The notes below the pieces were generated by a model, which was given only the letters and a program-made list of their open reading frames with translations, had not been told where the DNA came from and made no database searches. Positions 8,886-18,588 of a stretch of 64,000 bases of DNA are shown piece after piece (position 1 is the first letter of the stretch; every line of letters starts with the position of its first letter). A program made the position numbers and the translations under genes. The stretch comes from Phycisphaerae bacterium (GTDB lineage Bacteria > Planctomycetota > Phycisphaerae > UBA1845), in assembly GCA_029260215.1 (NCBI GenBank), contig JAJDDQ010000087.1:40382-104381 (forward strand), given 5' to 3'.

Positions 8886-9836
8886 TTGAGAACGAGTACT
8901 GGATACGATGTGGCACACAAGGAAGAACAGGAATATCACAAGATAACGCGTAACACGCGCATCATCGCCGTGGGCAACCAGAAAGGCGGCGTGGGCAAGA
9001 CGACTATCGCCGTCCATCTCGCCGCGGCGCTCGGTGAACGCGGTCGCAAGTGCCTCGTTTGGGACCTGGACGTGAATTGCGGTTCGACGCGGCATTTGGG
9101 CATCCCGGACGGACTCAACGTGCTGGGCACGTTTGAGGTGCTGACCGGCGCGGAATCGGCCCAGGAAGTGATCGTGAGGCCCGGCGATCTCGATGGCGTC
9201 ACGCTTCCCAAGAACGTTGAATTGCTGCCGGCCCACGTCAAGCTCGAAGGGTTGGATCGTGTCCTCGCGGCTCGGAATTCCTTCGTGGCCAGCCCGGACC
9301 TGTTGATTGCGCCATTGGAATCGCTGCGGGGCCAATACGACTACATCCTTTTGGACACGGCACCCAATCTGACCACACCCACCATCGCGGCCTACAAGGC
9401 GGCGGCGTACTTCTTGCTGGTGACCACGCCGGAGTCGTTCGCCATCGACGGTCTGAACAACGCCATGAAGTACGTGGCCAACGCCCGCGAGGCGGGCAAC
9501 CGCGCGCTGAGACTCATGGGTGTGGTGGTCGGCAAGGTACCGGGGCGCGGCACGCGGTTGTCCAGTGAATTACTCGATTACGTCGATCGCACCTTTGCCG
9601 GTGGCGACGCGTTTATGCAGCCCTACAAGACCACGATCAACGCATCCACCGTCATTCCGAGTGTACAGAAAGACGGGCGCACGCTGTTTGACACCGACCC
9701 TGAGCACAAGATCGCCTGGCAGTTCAGGGCGCTGGCGAGTGAGGTGGAAAAGAGATTCGAACAATTGGAGGCAGCGACGGGAAAGGAGGACAAATCGAAT
9801 AGAGTTGGTCCTGCGGAGGACGTCAGGAATGGCTAA
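8886..9836 (+). CDS. parA: ParA-family plasmid partition ATPase
   Basis: Role by family: ATP-dependent positioning of plasmid copies with a centromere-binding partner. Seen: deviant Walker A GNQKGGVGKTTIAVHLA (about residues 30-46), Walker A' region VWDLDVN, Walker B YILLDTAP and later VVTTPESFAIDGL-like segment VTTPESFAIDG. At about 316 residues it is full length for a small ParA. The start is unclear: TTG at 8886 and GTG at 8910 are both possible and neither has a strong ribosome binding site. The next gene overlaps by 8 bases (ATGGCTAA shared), as in a par operon. Palindromic repeats lie just upstream. Confidence 0.92.
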   Translation: MRTSTGYDVAHKEEQEYHKITRNTRIIAVGNQKGGVGKTTIAVHLAAALGERGRKCLVWDLDVNCGSTRHLGIPDGLNVLGTFEVLTGAESAQEVIVRPGDLDGVTLPKNVELLPAHVKLEGLDRVLAARNSFVASPDLLIAPLESLRGQYDYILLDTAPNLTTPTIAAYKAAAYFLLVTTPESFAIDGLNNAMKYVANAREAGNRALRLMGVVVGKVPGRGTRLSSELLDYVDRTFAGGDAFMQPYKTTINASTVIPSVQKDGRTLFDTDPEHKIAWQFRALASEVEKRFEQLEAATGKEDKSNRVGPAEDVRNG

Positions 9837-10344
9837 GATCGGCGCACCGCCAGAGCGAGCATTCAATCCCATCGACGCGAATGTGCTGGCCGCGTTGAGC
9901 GGTTCGGAGATCGGCGCCGGCACGACACACGCAGAACACGCGGTGCAGGGTCAACCAATAACGAATGCCACACCGAACGTCGAACCGGGGAATCGATCAT
10001 CAACAAATATGACGCTGAGCACCGGAAGCGGGCGGGAAACTCCGCTCAATCGCATAAGGAGATTTAAGGTCAGTACCGATGAAGACGTTGCCATCGACCG
10101 CGCAATGGGCCGGCTTTCGGAGTCACTATCCGCCAAGGTAGGATTCAGTCACGTCGCACGCTGCTTGTTGCGATTGTATCTCGATCACGAGACTCGGATT
10201 CTCGAATTGGCCAGGCACTCGGATGCACGAGCATCGCGGCCAGCGAACGGCGACGTCGCGGCCACGTTGGAATTCGAGCGTAAAATGGCAGGGGTCATAC
10301 GTGAATCGCTTACTTCGGACCAGCATGGACGCCACGAGGCGTAA
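9829..10344 (+). CDS. Putative partition partner with C-terminal ribbon-helix-helix-like domain
   Basis: This gene overlaps the parA stop by 8 bases and has AGGA a few bases before ATG 9829. Residues 1-75 are low-complexity and probably disordered. Residues about 80-130 (RIRRFKVSTDEDVAIDRAMG, then helix-turn-helix to FSHVARCLLRLYLDHE) fit a ribbon-helix-helix DNA-binding domain of the CopG/ParG type. A basic strand followed by two helices is the usual pattern. The inferred role is centromere binding and autoregulation with ParA. The palindromes upstream of parA are its obvious candidate sites. Confidence 0.7.
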   Translation: MAKIGAPPERAFNPIDANVLAALSGSEIGAGTTHAEHAVQGQPITNATPNVEPGNRSSTNMTLSTGSGRETPLNRIRRFKVSTDEDVAIDRAMGRLSESLSAKVGFSHVARCLLRLYLDHETRILELARHSDARASRPANGDVAATLEFERKMAGVIRESLTSDQHGRHEA

Positions 10345-10679
10345 CGTAGTGTTTTTGCAAGAGCCGTCGCACGGTCACACGATTCGGAACGAGAATAGTG
10401 TTGGGGCCGCGATGGGTGAACCGCGAGAGTTGCCAACTTTCACATCGGAGTGGGGCGACCTCCCCCAAACAACCCATTGAAAACTCCTTGCGCCGAAATC
10501 CAAACCGATGTACGGTCACTTCCGAACACAGGGCGTTGAAACCCTTCACAAGGCCGGCCCAGGTCCGTTAGTCCTGGTCTCCCATGTCGGGGGGCCGGTG
10601 AATATAACACCCGCAAGGGAAACAGCCGGGCGTCTCGCTTTGTGGACGTTTCAATTCCCCCGATTCCAATGGAGGGAGA
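10345..10679. other. Intergenic spacer, no gene seen
   Basis: About 335 bases between the partition partner gene and the XRE-type regulator. I find no open frame with a ribosome binding site and no strong hairpin. The last 20 bases are the leader of the regulator, with GGAGGGAGA just before its ATG. Confidence 0.4.
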
Positions 10680-11054
10680 ATGGCGAAGCGAGACGAATTC
10701 GATTGCAGGGCGGGAAAACTCCTGCGATCCGAGAGGCTCAGAGCACAAATATCGCAGGAGAAACTGGGCAAGCATCTGGGTGTGAGTTTTCAGCAAATTC
10801 AAAAGTATGAAACGGGTACAAACCGCATCAGCCTGCACACGGCCGTTCGGTGTGCTACTGCATTCGACGTTCCCGTCACTCAGTTGATTCCCGACGCCCC
10901 CAAGCCAACACTCATCGAAAATCACGTCACCGCGCGAATCGTCGGTGCCTTCGAGCGACTGGAACCAAACGTTCAGCGTGCCGTGCTTCGCCTCTTGCAA
11001 GCAATGGCTCGTGAGCATCCAAATGTCTCAAGAACAAAACGCTCTGCCCGGTAG
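10680..11054 (+). CDS. XRE-family helix-turn-helix regulator, 124 aa
   Basis: Residues about 10-65 form a textbook HTH_3/XRE domain: LLRSERLRAQISQEKLGKHL, then GVSFQQIQKYETGTNRIS. A C-terminal helix (RIVGAFERLEPNVQRAVLRL) resembles the dimerisation tail of XRE regulators found in alphaproteobacteria and planctomycetes. The ribosome binding site GGAGGGAGA abuts ATG 10680. It lies 185 bases upstream of the YD-repeat gene on the same strand, but the plasmid context makes control of the partition or transfer genes equally possible. Confidence 0.85.
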   Translation: MAKRDEFDCRAGKLLRSERLRAQISQEKLGKHLGVSFQQIQKYETGTNRISLHTAVRCATAFDVPVTQLIPDAPKPTLIENHVTARIVGAFERLEPNVQRAVLRLLQAMAREHPNVSRTKRSAR

Positions 11055-11239
11055 GGATACTTTCATCGCGGGAACATCCGAGGGCGCGAGTACAACCCCA
11101 CGTTGATGTCGCGGCGTTGGTGCGCGCGTTTCCAGGCGCTATTTCAATACTCTTCAGTTTTCGTTCCAAAATGCCGAAAACAAGTTCAAATCGATGAGGG
11201 TGATTCCTTACCCAGAATAAAATGGTTGGAGAACAGAAG

Positions 11240-14200
11240 ATGGCAGACAGCCAGAAAAAGTCGATGGGAATAGTTGGGCTTGCGGTTGCCAGCGTGGCGT
11301 TTGGCGGCATTTGGCTCGGTGTCAAGCTCGGCAACGAACCCCAACCAGTTGCGGCGGCGCCCACTGATCCGACGCTCTATCACTTCTTTCACGACGACGG
11401 CTGGAGTGGCACGCTCATCGACGAAAACGCCGTAGTCGGCTGGAAAACTGCATCTTCCGAGTCGAAATTCTCGGCTGTGCTCTTTCAGAGAGTGCAGGAT
11501 CCGGGTGCCACGTCCAAGTTCGCGATGATGGTATCCGGCTACACCGGTGAATTCGACTACGCGGTTGGCTCCCTTGAAGGCGAGTGGGGGTATGACGTCG
11601 CGAAGATCGACGGAAACAAGCTGAAGCCAACCTCGAACGGTTCCGGACCTGGAAAATGGGAACCTGTTCCCGACCCCAACGAAGATGGGTTGTTCTCGAT
11701 TGACGAGCTAATCGGAGCCTCGGCGGGCGGGGACTACACATCTGAATTCGGAGACAGCCTGATTGAATCGCAGTTTTGTGTGATGGCGCAAGTTGGATGC
11801 GGCGGCGTGGTGAAATGCGGCACTTGCTCAACCGACGGAACCCAAAAAGGCCGAACCAGCAAAGGAGGCGGGAAGATTGATTCCTGCTGCGTAGAAGGGG
11901 AACAGGCACCCGAGCCACCCGGACCACCACAACCAGGTACTACTGATGTTGGACCACCGCTTGAGTGCGTAAATCCTGACTGTTCAGGTGGACCGGAGTT
12001 CCCCGCTGCTGAAGAAATCGGCGAGATCGTCAAGGTGGAAAAGCGTGGCGGATACGACGGCACCGACGGTGCCGAAGATGGAGGAGAGGGTTGCGCGTCA
12101 TCAGCGCTTTCCAATGGCGTTGGCGAGGAAGAGGAGGATCAGGGCCTCGGATACTGGAACCACGGCGGAAATTTTATAACTTTTGCTGAAGCCAGCGGCC
12201 TTGGACTGCACGTCCATATTCCGACGGGAAACGTTTACGCAAAGCACGACTTGGGTCCTGGCGTGACGGTTCAATACAATCACATGGATCGCGGCACCGA
12301 ATCGACGTTGGGTAAGGGTTGGACGGATGGCAACAACCTCTACCTGGATACCGAAGCGATAGTCGGTGCCATCTTGGTCGTCGACGGTTCCGGTTACGAG
12401 AGCGCCTACACGTCGAATGGAGTCGGGTTTGACCGCCCTGTCATGCGCGACGCGGACCTGGTCTTTGTCGGAAACCAGTATGAGTTACGCTATCGTGACG
12501 GCGGGCGGGTACGATTCAACATCGCCCCGACAACGCCCGGCGGAAGCATCCACCACGTAGCTGAGTTCGAAAACCAGCATGGATCGATCACACGATTCGA
12601 TTATCTGCTTTCGCGGCTTTCGAAGATCACAACGGCCCACGGGCTTGAGATCGATTACAACTACAACGCCGAGGGGCGGATTACGAGCATCGATCACACC
12701 AACGGTGAAAGTACTTCATTTGTCTATTCAGAAGACAAGTTGGTAGGGATTTGCGACGATGCCGGGTGCCTTGAATTCGGATACACGGGCGATTTACTGA
12801 CAAGCGAAATGCTTAGGAACGGCGTAACGTTTACATGTTCGTACACGCCTAGGTCACGCGAGATCAAGGATTCCCTGGGCGGGGCCATTGTGAGAGTTGA
12901 CGCACCACGATTTCCGGATTTTCGCAACGATCATATCAACACGTGGAACAGCGTGGGATATCTGCCAACAAATACGGTTCAAGTCACCGACGGACGGGGC
13001 GAGGTGTTGCATCGTGTCCGCAATCAATTCGGAAGGAGCGTTGCGATCAAGCGCCCCATTTCGCAATGGTCCGCTGTGACTCTCTTCCAGATGACATATG
13101 CTGCGGATGGTGAGGGGCGAATCACGTGGATGAAGAACGGTGTCGGCGCGACCCAAACGCTTGAATATGATTCTCTTGACCGACTGTCGCTGCGCACGGA
13201 TGAGATGGGCGTGGAGACCGCGTACGCCTACTGGAACGATCCCAGTGTCCGACGCTATATGAACATTTCCAGTGTCACGCGCTCGATCGGCGGCGACGAG
13301 TCGATCTGGAGCGCCGACTATTTTGGCGCTAACGGAAGGCTCAAGGGAATAACGGACCCCGTTGGCAACTCGATATCCTACACCTATACGTTTCACGCAC
13401 AGGGCCCGAACAACCTTCCCGGAAGAGTCAAGGAAGTCGAACGGACCGACCGACTTGGCAACCGTACGAAACGGGAATATAGCGAACTTGGCCAGCTCAT
13501 TATTCACACGATCGACCCTGGCGGACTCAATCTGGTTCGCGAATATTCGTATGGAAAGTTTCACCATCTCCTTACCAGTATCGAGACGCGCGTAACCCCC
13601 ACAAAAACGCTGACAACGATACTCGACTACGATGACGCGCTTCGTTGGAATGGCCTTACGATCGATCCCGTCGTATCGTCCGAGAGTCTTAATCTCACGT
13701 ATTCGTGGACGATGGATGGCCAAGGAAAAACCGAATCATTTACTGACGCGAAAGGAACCACCACCGCTTATGAGCGTGACCACAGAGGGCGAATAGAGAC
13801 GATCACGCATGACCCGGCAGGGTTGAATTTGCGCGCGGCGTACGCCTACGATGATGCCGACCTGCTCATCTCGTACACCGATCCCAACGGCGGTGTCTCA
13901 CACTACGATTACAACGAATATGGGCACCTGGTTTTTGTACGTGATGCGGAGAATCTGAACACACGGTTTGTTACAAACACGCTCGGCTTGGTCACGACGC
14001 GCAATCGGTGGCATCAGCCCGGAAGTGTTGCCGGTCCGGGGCATCGAACGACGTACGCCTACGACAACGCGAATCGTATCCGAAGTATCTCTGTGCTTGG
14101 AAGCGGGACGACGTATGTCGAATACACGGACAGCGGTGCTTGCACACCTTGTGGTGCCGCTTATCGACCACTTGTGCGCAAAATCACAGACGGCGAAGGA

Positions 14201-17182
14201 AAGATATCGTTTTTCGAGTATGACGATCTCGATCGTCTGACCAAGGCCATCCGAAAGATCAACGATGTGGCTGACAACGGCGGCGACGCCGACGACGCGG
14301 TTTGGGTATTCAGTTACGATGCTGAAGGCAATCTGCTTAGTCGTATGTCACCCGAAGGTGAAACCGTCGCTTACCTCTACGATGCCGCCAATCGGCCTTA
14401 CCAGCGCGCGGTCGATTCGCTTGGGAATAATCTGGTCACAACCGTCAGCTACGACGGGGCGAGCAATCCCGAGTTCATCACGCTGCCCACAGGCAACGTC
14501 ATCACGCTGACGTACGACATGGCCAACCGCCCGGAGGCGGTCGTGGACAGCATCGGCGATCTGGTGTCGCTCACCTACGACGCCAATGACAACGTCGAAT
14601 CGTATGTCGACGCGAACGGCAACGCGTGGTCGTTCAACTACGACGCTGCGGACCGGCTCGTGAAGGCCTACGACCCGCTGGTTGAATCTCCCGCTGATGC
14701 GTTCACGACGTACCTGTACGACCTGAACAGCAACCTCACCGGTTTCGTCGATCGCAACGGCGTACAGGCGCGTTTCGAGTACGACGGAATCGATCGTATG
14801 ACCCGCATGGTCGAGGATTTCGTCGGTACGCCCGGCAGCGGCACCGAGAACACAGCCACATCCTTCAGCTACAATGGCTTGGGCGACATCACGTTCCTGA
14901 CGGACCACGACAACAATGTCACGGAATACGTGTACGATTCGGCAGGTCGTGTAGAGCGGATCAAGTATCCGGACAACAACCCGCCGGGTTCGGGCGAGCT
15001 GGCGTTCGAGTACAACCTGGTCGATCGTGTGACGAAACGCACCGATCAGTCGGGCGTTGAAACGACCTATACGTACGACGACCTGCATCAGCTCACCGGT
15101 CGGTCCTATTCGACGCTGCGTGACGAGACGTTTGCCTTTGACCGTTCGGGCCGGTTGAAGCTGGCGCAAAACGATCTCGCCCGGCTGGAGTTCGCGCACG
15201 ATCCGATGGGGCGGTTGGATTCGCTTCAACAAATATTCCTGACCGACGTCGCTCAATACACGACGGACTTTGGCTACTCCGTGGGGCCGGTCGGCGCAAC
15301 ACGCACGATCGACTACCCCGCCGGGCGTGCGGTGGTTGACACATTCGACGAACGGCTTCGGATGATCGACGTGTCCGGCGGTGCGGGTGTTGGGGCGAGT
15401 TGGCAGTACGACGACGCCAACCGTCGCATCGGTGCCGCACTGGCCAACGGCGTGAGCAGCACGTTCGGCTTTGACGTGAACGACCGCGTGACGGCCATCA
15501 CGCACACTGGCACAGCGCCGATTTTCGACGTGCAATACGGATTCGGCCCGGCTGGCAACCGGCTGTTCACAAAGAACCTTCTTCAGTCGGACCGCAGCGA
15601 ACTCTACGGGCACGATAGTCTGTACCGGCTTCGTTCGCTGTCGCGCGGTGTCTTGAACGCCAACAATGACGCGATCACGACACCGCTGGTGCATCCGGCA
15701 CTGGCGACGGCGAAGCAGTGGACCAACCTCGATCATCGCGGGAATTGGCTGGACGTTTCGGCCACGATCAATTCCGTCACCACCCAGCAAACGCGCACGC
15801 CCAACGGTGTGAATGAGTATGAATCGATCGATCCCGACGGACCTGATCCGCAACCGGCTGTCGCGCTGGTTCACGATGCCAATGGCAACTTGACACTTGA
15901 CCCGCTGGCACTGAACGTCGGCGATGCGGGCGCGCCCAGTGGCCAGAAATACGAATATGACGAGGAAAACCGCGTCACCGTCGTACGCCGCGCGAGCGAT
16001 GACGCTGTCCTGCTCGAAAAGCGCTACGACGCCGTGGGCCGACGTGTTGAATCAATAGATCATCAGGACGCGCACGAGCTTTGCGGTGTGGGCCAATCTA
16101 CGCGCACGCGTCACCTCTACGTCGGCCCGGAGACGATTGAGGAGTACACGCTCTGCGACGACGGAACCGGCGGAATCGATACAACACTGGCCCGTGAATT
16201 CATCTGGGGCACGTCCTTCCCCGAACCGGTGGCCTTGATCGACCACACCGACGCCGGAGTGTCACCCGTTGGCACGCCGGAAGTCCTGCACTATGTCCAC
16301 GACATCCTCGGAAGCGTCATCGCGCTAACGGACGCTGCGGGCGCTGCCGTAGAGAACTACACGTACGAGGCCTACGGCCAAACACACATTACCGACGCCA
16401 CAGGCACGGGGTTGACAGAATCCGCCTACGCCAACCCCTTCGCCTGGACCGGCCAACGCTACGACGCAGCCGTCAACCTCTACCACTTCTGGTTTCGCAC
16501 CTACTCGCCGACGCTGGGCCGGTGGTTGGGGCGCGACCCAATTGGTTATGTAGATGGCCCGAGTTTGTACGCATACGTCAGTGGAGGGCCGCTCGGTGCC
16601 ACCGATTCGTTCGGTCTGGTTTTGGATTTTGTTCTGGACGCGATTGGGGCTGTCAGCGACGGATTCGACTACGTGAGTGGTGGTTACACGCAGATCGGTT
16701 TTATCATCGGCGTTGAAGGGATTTCCTACGGCGAGGCCGTTGCCGCGGGGGATCAGATGCAAGGTGCAGTAATAAACGGCGGGCTCGATATCGCAGCCGC
16801 TGCCATCCCGGGTATGATCGGCCCAGGCGGCATCAAAGTCGCCGGCAAGGCTGCCGATGCTATTGCGGACGCTGCCAAGGCAGCAGATAATGCCGCTGAC
16901 GCGGCAAAGGCCGCGAAGAAAGCTGCCGAGGCCGCCAAGAAAGCTGCGGAGGCTGCCAAGAAAGCTGCGGAGGCTGCCGAGGCTGCGAAACGCGTCAAGA
17001 AAGCCCGAAAAAAGCAAAAAGCTCCAGGACAACAATTTGAGGAAATTGAAGGTGCTCAACGGAAATCGCGAAAAGGGCGTCGCCCTGGGACGATAATCGA
17101 ACAAAAGGGCAAGTCAAAGCAGCAAGATCGGATTGACATAAACCGACAGGGAAAAGAATGCGAGAGCGGCGGTGGCGGGTGA
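11240..17182 (+). CDS. Large YD-repeat (RHS-type) exported protein, 1980 aa
   Basis: Seen: an N-terminal hydrophobic helix (GIVGLAVASVAFGGIWLGVK) acting as signal or anchor, then a Cys-rich spacer (CGGVVKCGTCSTDG). Many YD repeats follow (patterns such as YDALDR, YDNANR, YEYDEENR) from about residue 340 to 1700. The RHS core motif near residues 1740-1795 includes YHFWFRTYSPTLGRWLGRDP and LYAYVSGGPLGATDSFG. Family knowledge: the repeats form a shell around a C-terminal tip, often a toxin. Here the tip is an Ala/Lys coiled coil with tandem KKAAEAA heptads followed by a short basic end with no recognised catalytic motif. ATG 11240 is preferred to 11222 because TTGGAGAA lies 8-10 bases before it. 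A TPR protein follows 6 bases downstream. Confidence 0.9.
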   Translation: MADSQKKSMGIVGLAVASVAFGGIWLGVKLGNEPQPVAAAPTDPTLYHFFHDDGWSGTLIDENAVVGWKTASSESKFSAVLFQRVQDPGATSKFAMMVSGYTGEFDYAVGSLEGEWGYDVAKIDGNKLKPTSNGSGPGKWEPVPDPNEDGLFSIDELIGASAGGDYTSEFGDSLIESQFCVMAQVGCGGVVKCGTCSTDGTQKGRTSKGGGKIDSCCVEGEQAPEPPGPPQPGTTDVGPPLECVNPDCSGGPEFPAAEEIGEIVKVEKRGGYDGTDGAEDGGEGCASSALSNGVGEEEEDQGLGYWNHGGNFITFAEASGLGLHVHIPTGNVYAKHDLGPGVTVQYNHMDRGTESTLGKGWTDGNNLYLDTEAIVGAILVVDGSGYESAYTSNGVGFDRPVMRDADLVFVGNQYELRYRDGGRVRFNIAPTTPGGSIHHVAEFENQHGSITRFDYLLSRLSKITTAHGLEIDYNYNAEGRITSIDHTNGESTSFVYSEDKLVGICDDAGCLEFGYTGDLLTSEMLRNGVTFTCSYTPRSREIKDSLGGAIVRVDAPRFPDFRNDHINTWNSVGYLPTNTVQVTDGRGEVLHRVRNQFGRSVAIKRPISQWSAVTLFQMTYAADGEGRITWMKNGVGATQTLEYDSLDRLSLRTDEMGVETAYAYWNDPSVRRYMNISSVTRSIGGDESIWSADYFGANGRLKGITDPVGNSISYTYTFHAQGPNNLPGRVKEVERTDRLGNRTKREYSELGQLIIHTIDPGGLNLVREYSYGKFHHLLTSIETRVTPTKTLTTILDYDDALRWNGLTIDPVVSSESLNLTYSWTMDGQGKTESFTDAKGTTTAYERDHRGRIETITHDPAGLNLRAAYAYDDADLLISYTDPNGGVSHYDYNEYGHLVFVRDAENLNTRFVTNTLGLVTTRNRWHQPGSVAGPGHRTTYAYDNANRIRSISVLGSGTTYVEYTDSGACTPCGAAYRPLVRKITDGEGKISFFEYDDLDRLTKAIRKINDVADNGGDADDAVWVFSYDAEGNLLSRMSPEGETVAYLYDAANRPYQRAVDSLGNNLVTTVSYDGASNPEFITLPTGNVITLTYDMANRPEAVVDSIGDLVSLTYDANDNVESYVDANGNAWSFNYDAADRLVKAYDPLVESPADAFTTYLYDLNSNLTGFVDRNGVQARFEYDGIDRMTRMVEDFVGTPGSGTENTATSFSYNGLGDITFLTDHDNNVTEYVYDSAGRVERIKYPDNNPPGSGELAFEYNLVDRVTKRTDQSGVETTYTYDDLHQLTGRSYSTLRDETFAFDRSGRLKLAQNDLARLEFAHDPMGRLDSLQQIFLTDVAQYTTDFGYSVGPVGATRTIDYPAGRAVVDTFDERLRMIDVSGGAGVGASWQYDDANRRIGAALANGVSSTFGFDVNDRVTAITHTGTAPIFDVQYGFGPAGNRLFTKNLLQSDRSELYGHDSLYRLRSLSRGVLNANNDAITTPLVHPALATAKQWTNLDHRGNWLDVSATINSVTTQQTRTPNGVNEYESIDPDGPDPQPAVALVHDANGNLTLDPLALNVGDAGAPSGQKYEYDEENRVTVVRRASDDAVLLEKRYDAVGRRVESIDHQDAHELCGVGQSTRTRHLYVGPETIEEYTLCDDGTGGIDTTLAREFIWGTSFPEPVALIDHTDAGVSPVGTPEVLHYVHDILGSVIALTDAAGAAVENYTYEAYGQTHITDATGTGLTESAYANPFAWTGQRYDAAVNLYHFWFRTYSPTLGRWLGRDPIGYVDGPSLYAYVSGGPLGATDSFGLVLDFVLDAIGAVSDGFDYVSGGYTQIGFIIGVEGISYGEAVAAGDQMQGAVINGGLDIAAAAIPGMIGPGGIKVAGKAADAIADAAKAADNAADAAKAAKKAAEAAKKAAEAAKKAAEAAEAAKRVKKARKKQKAPGQQFEEIEGAQRKSRKGRRPGTIIEQKGKSKQQDRIDINRQGKECESGGGG
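16913..16975 (+). repeat. Three tandem 21-bp units coding KKAAEAA heptads
   Basis: Two units at 16934-16954 and 16955-16975 are identical (GCCAAGAAAGCTGCGGAGGC plus T). The unit at 16913-16933 differs at a few positions. They lie in frame in the C-terminal part of the YD-repeat gene and encode an Ala/Lys/Glu coiled coil. Copy-number change by slippage would alter the length of the linker in multiples of seven residues. Confidence 0.85.
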
Positions 17183-17188
17183 TTCTTG

Positions 17189-18139
17189 ATGAGTGATTAC
17201 TTTGAGCGAGCGAAGTTTGAATTCGAGAAGGGCAAACTTGTTGAAGCTCGGCGTTTCGCGATCCTATCCACAGAGAGTTCACCACTTAATGTTGAACGGT
17301 GGGTATGGCTTGGTGAGATTGAACAGGATCTGGAGTTGTTCGATTCAGCCATCGCATCCTTTCGGCGTGCTGTCGAAATTGACCCCGACAACGCGGTGGC
17401 TCATTCTGGACTAGGGCGCTCACTAGCCGACGCTGGCCGTCACGAAGAGGCGGTTGAAGCATTCCGAGTAGGCGTTCAACTCGCTCCTACATCGTCGCGC
17501 TACACATTACTGGGGATCGCTTGCGAGCGTGCAGGCGACAGCAATAGTTCTGTGGAGAACTTGTTGTGTGCTATCAATCTCAACCCCAAGAACGACGAAG
17601 CACTCTTTCACTTGGGCGTCGTTTACCAAGAGATCGGACGATTTCCCGATGCCTTGTCAGCACTTCGTAATTCCTTGAAATTGGATCCCGAAAATGCATG
17701 TACTCTTCGAGAAATGGGCAAAATATTTGCAAGAACAGGCAATGTTGATGAGGCCGTGACGATGTTTCGAGAGGCGATACAAAAGAATCGTCTAGAATGC
17801 TGGGCTCGCGTTTATCTAGGCAACGCGTATTGGGTGTTGGGGCGGGAGCAAGATGCGGAGCGCGTATTCCGTGATACATGTGACGTATGTAGCCACTGGG
17901 CGCCAGCCTATTGGTGCTTCGGCCATTTTCTAAATGTGCAAGATCGCTTGCAAGAGGCAGAAGCGCATTGCAGAATTGCGGTTGAATTGGATGCTGAGGA
18001 TGCTTCAGCCACCTTCCATCTGGCAGAAGTTCTCTATCAACTCGGCAACACTGACGAGGCCAAACAATTATTCGTCCAAACTCTCGAATCCGATCCGCAG
18101 CATATGCGTGCAGGTGAGGCTTTAGAGAGTTTGTTCTAG
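17189..18139 (+). CDS. Tetratricopeptide-repeat protein, 316 aa
   Basis: The whole protein is a TPR solenoid of about eight to nine repeats. Typical units are AIASFRRAVEIDPDNAVAHS and ALSALRNSLKLDPENACTLR, ending AKQLFVQTLESDPQHMRAGE. No signal peptide or enzymatic domain is seen, so it is probably a cytoplasmic protein-interaction scaffold. It starts 6 bases after the YD-repeat gene stop, so the two are co-transcribed. That places it where an immunity protein to the toxin tip would be expected, but TPR solenoids are not specific evidence for this. ATG 17189 is preferred over TTG 17186. Confidence 0.85.
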   Translation: MSDYFERAKFEFEKGKLVEARRFAILSTESSPLNVERWVWLGEIEQDLELFDSAIASFRRAVEIDPDNAVAHSGLGRSLADAGRHEEAVEAFRVGVQLAPTSSRYTLLGIACERAGDSNSSVENLLCAINLNPKNDEALFHLGVVYQEIGRFPDALSALRNSLKLDPENACTLREMGKIFARTGNVDEAVTMFREAIQKNRLECWARVYLGNAYWVLGREQDAERVFRDTCDVCSHWAPAYWCFGHFLNVQDRLQEAEAHCRIAVELDAEDASATFHLAEVLYQLGNTDEAKQLFVQTLESDPQHMRAGEALESLF

Positions 18140-18267
18140 ATCAATATCTATCCGACAAACGCTTTGACGCCAAGGGGCCGACAAGCCGATCGACCATTAG
18201 GACGCGCACGAACTGTGCTGCTCAGCTCAAAGAATGATCCCGTCGAAGCGGCGCACAGGGCGTCCGA

Positions 18268-18290
18268 AACCGAAGAAGCTTGCTTCGGTT
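18268..18290 (+). terminator. Hairpin downstream of the TPR gene
   Basis: AACCGAAG and CTTCGGTT form a perfect 8-bp stem around a 7-base loop, followed by CTTCTTGT. It is about 130 bases past the TPR gene stop. The T content after the stem is modest, so it may be a weak terminator or a neutral hairpin. Confidence 0.35.
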
Positions 18291-18362
18291 CTTCTTGTAC
18301 TTACCCAAGTGGAGATCAGTGCGAAGGAGCATGAACATCCTACCCCAGCGATCGAATTATAG

Positions 18363-18575
18363 GTCATTCACCGTTACAGTTTCAAAATAGCGAACGGTCC
18401 GAACAGAATCAAGCACGGGGAGTGGCTGCTCGATGCGTATCGCGAATTACCCGACAAGCTAAGCGGGCACAGGGACGACGAAGAGACCCGCGTCGCCTTG
18501 GCCCAGCATGTCAGATTGTCTCTAGCGGAAAAGTTGGGACGCGTCGTGGAAATTTCAAACAGACGCGATCCATGA
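18363..18575 (+). pseudogene. C-terminal gene remnant beside the integrase, about 70 codons
   Basis: An open frame without a start codon runs from a TAG at 18360 to TGA at 18573. It has coding-like composition and reads as the end of a protein (KHGEWLLDAYRELPDKLSGH, ending EKLGRVVEISNRRDP). I do not recognise the family. Its position against the convergent integrase gene suggests a host or element gene cut by integration or deletion. Confidence 0.4.
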
Positions 18576-18588
18576 GAAGTTGCTGATC

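Noticed and set aside
14348..15874. 508-codon open frame antisense to the first YD-repeat gene
   Set aside because: It is a shadow of the G+C-rich YD-repeat coding frame, with no ribosome binding site and Val/Arg-rich low-information content.
16052..17104. Antisense open frames within the C-terminal end of the first YD-repeat gene
   Set aside because: They are complements of the Ala/Lys repeat region and have no translation signals.
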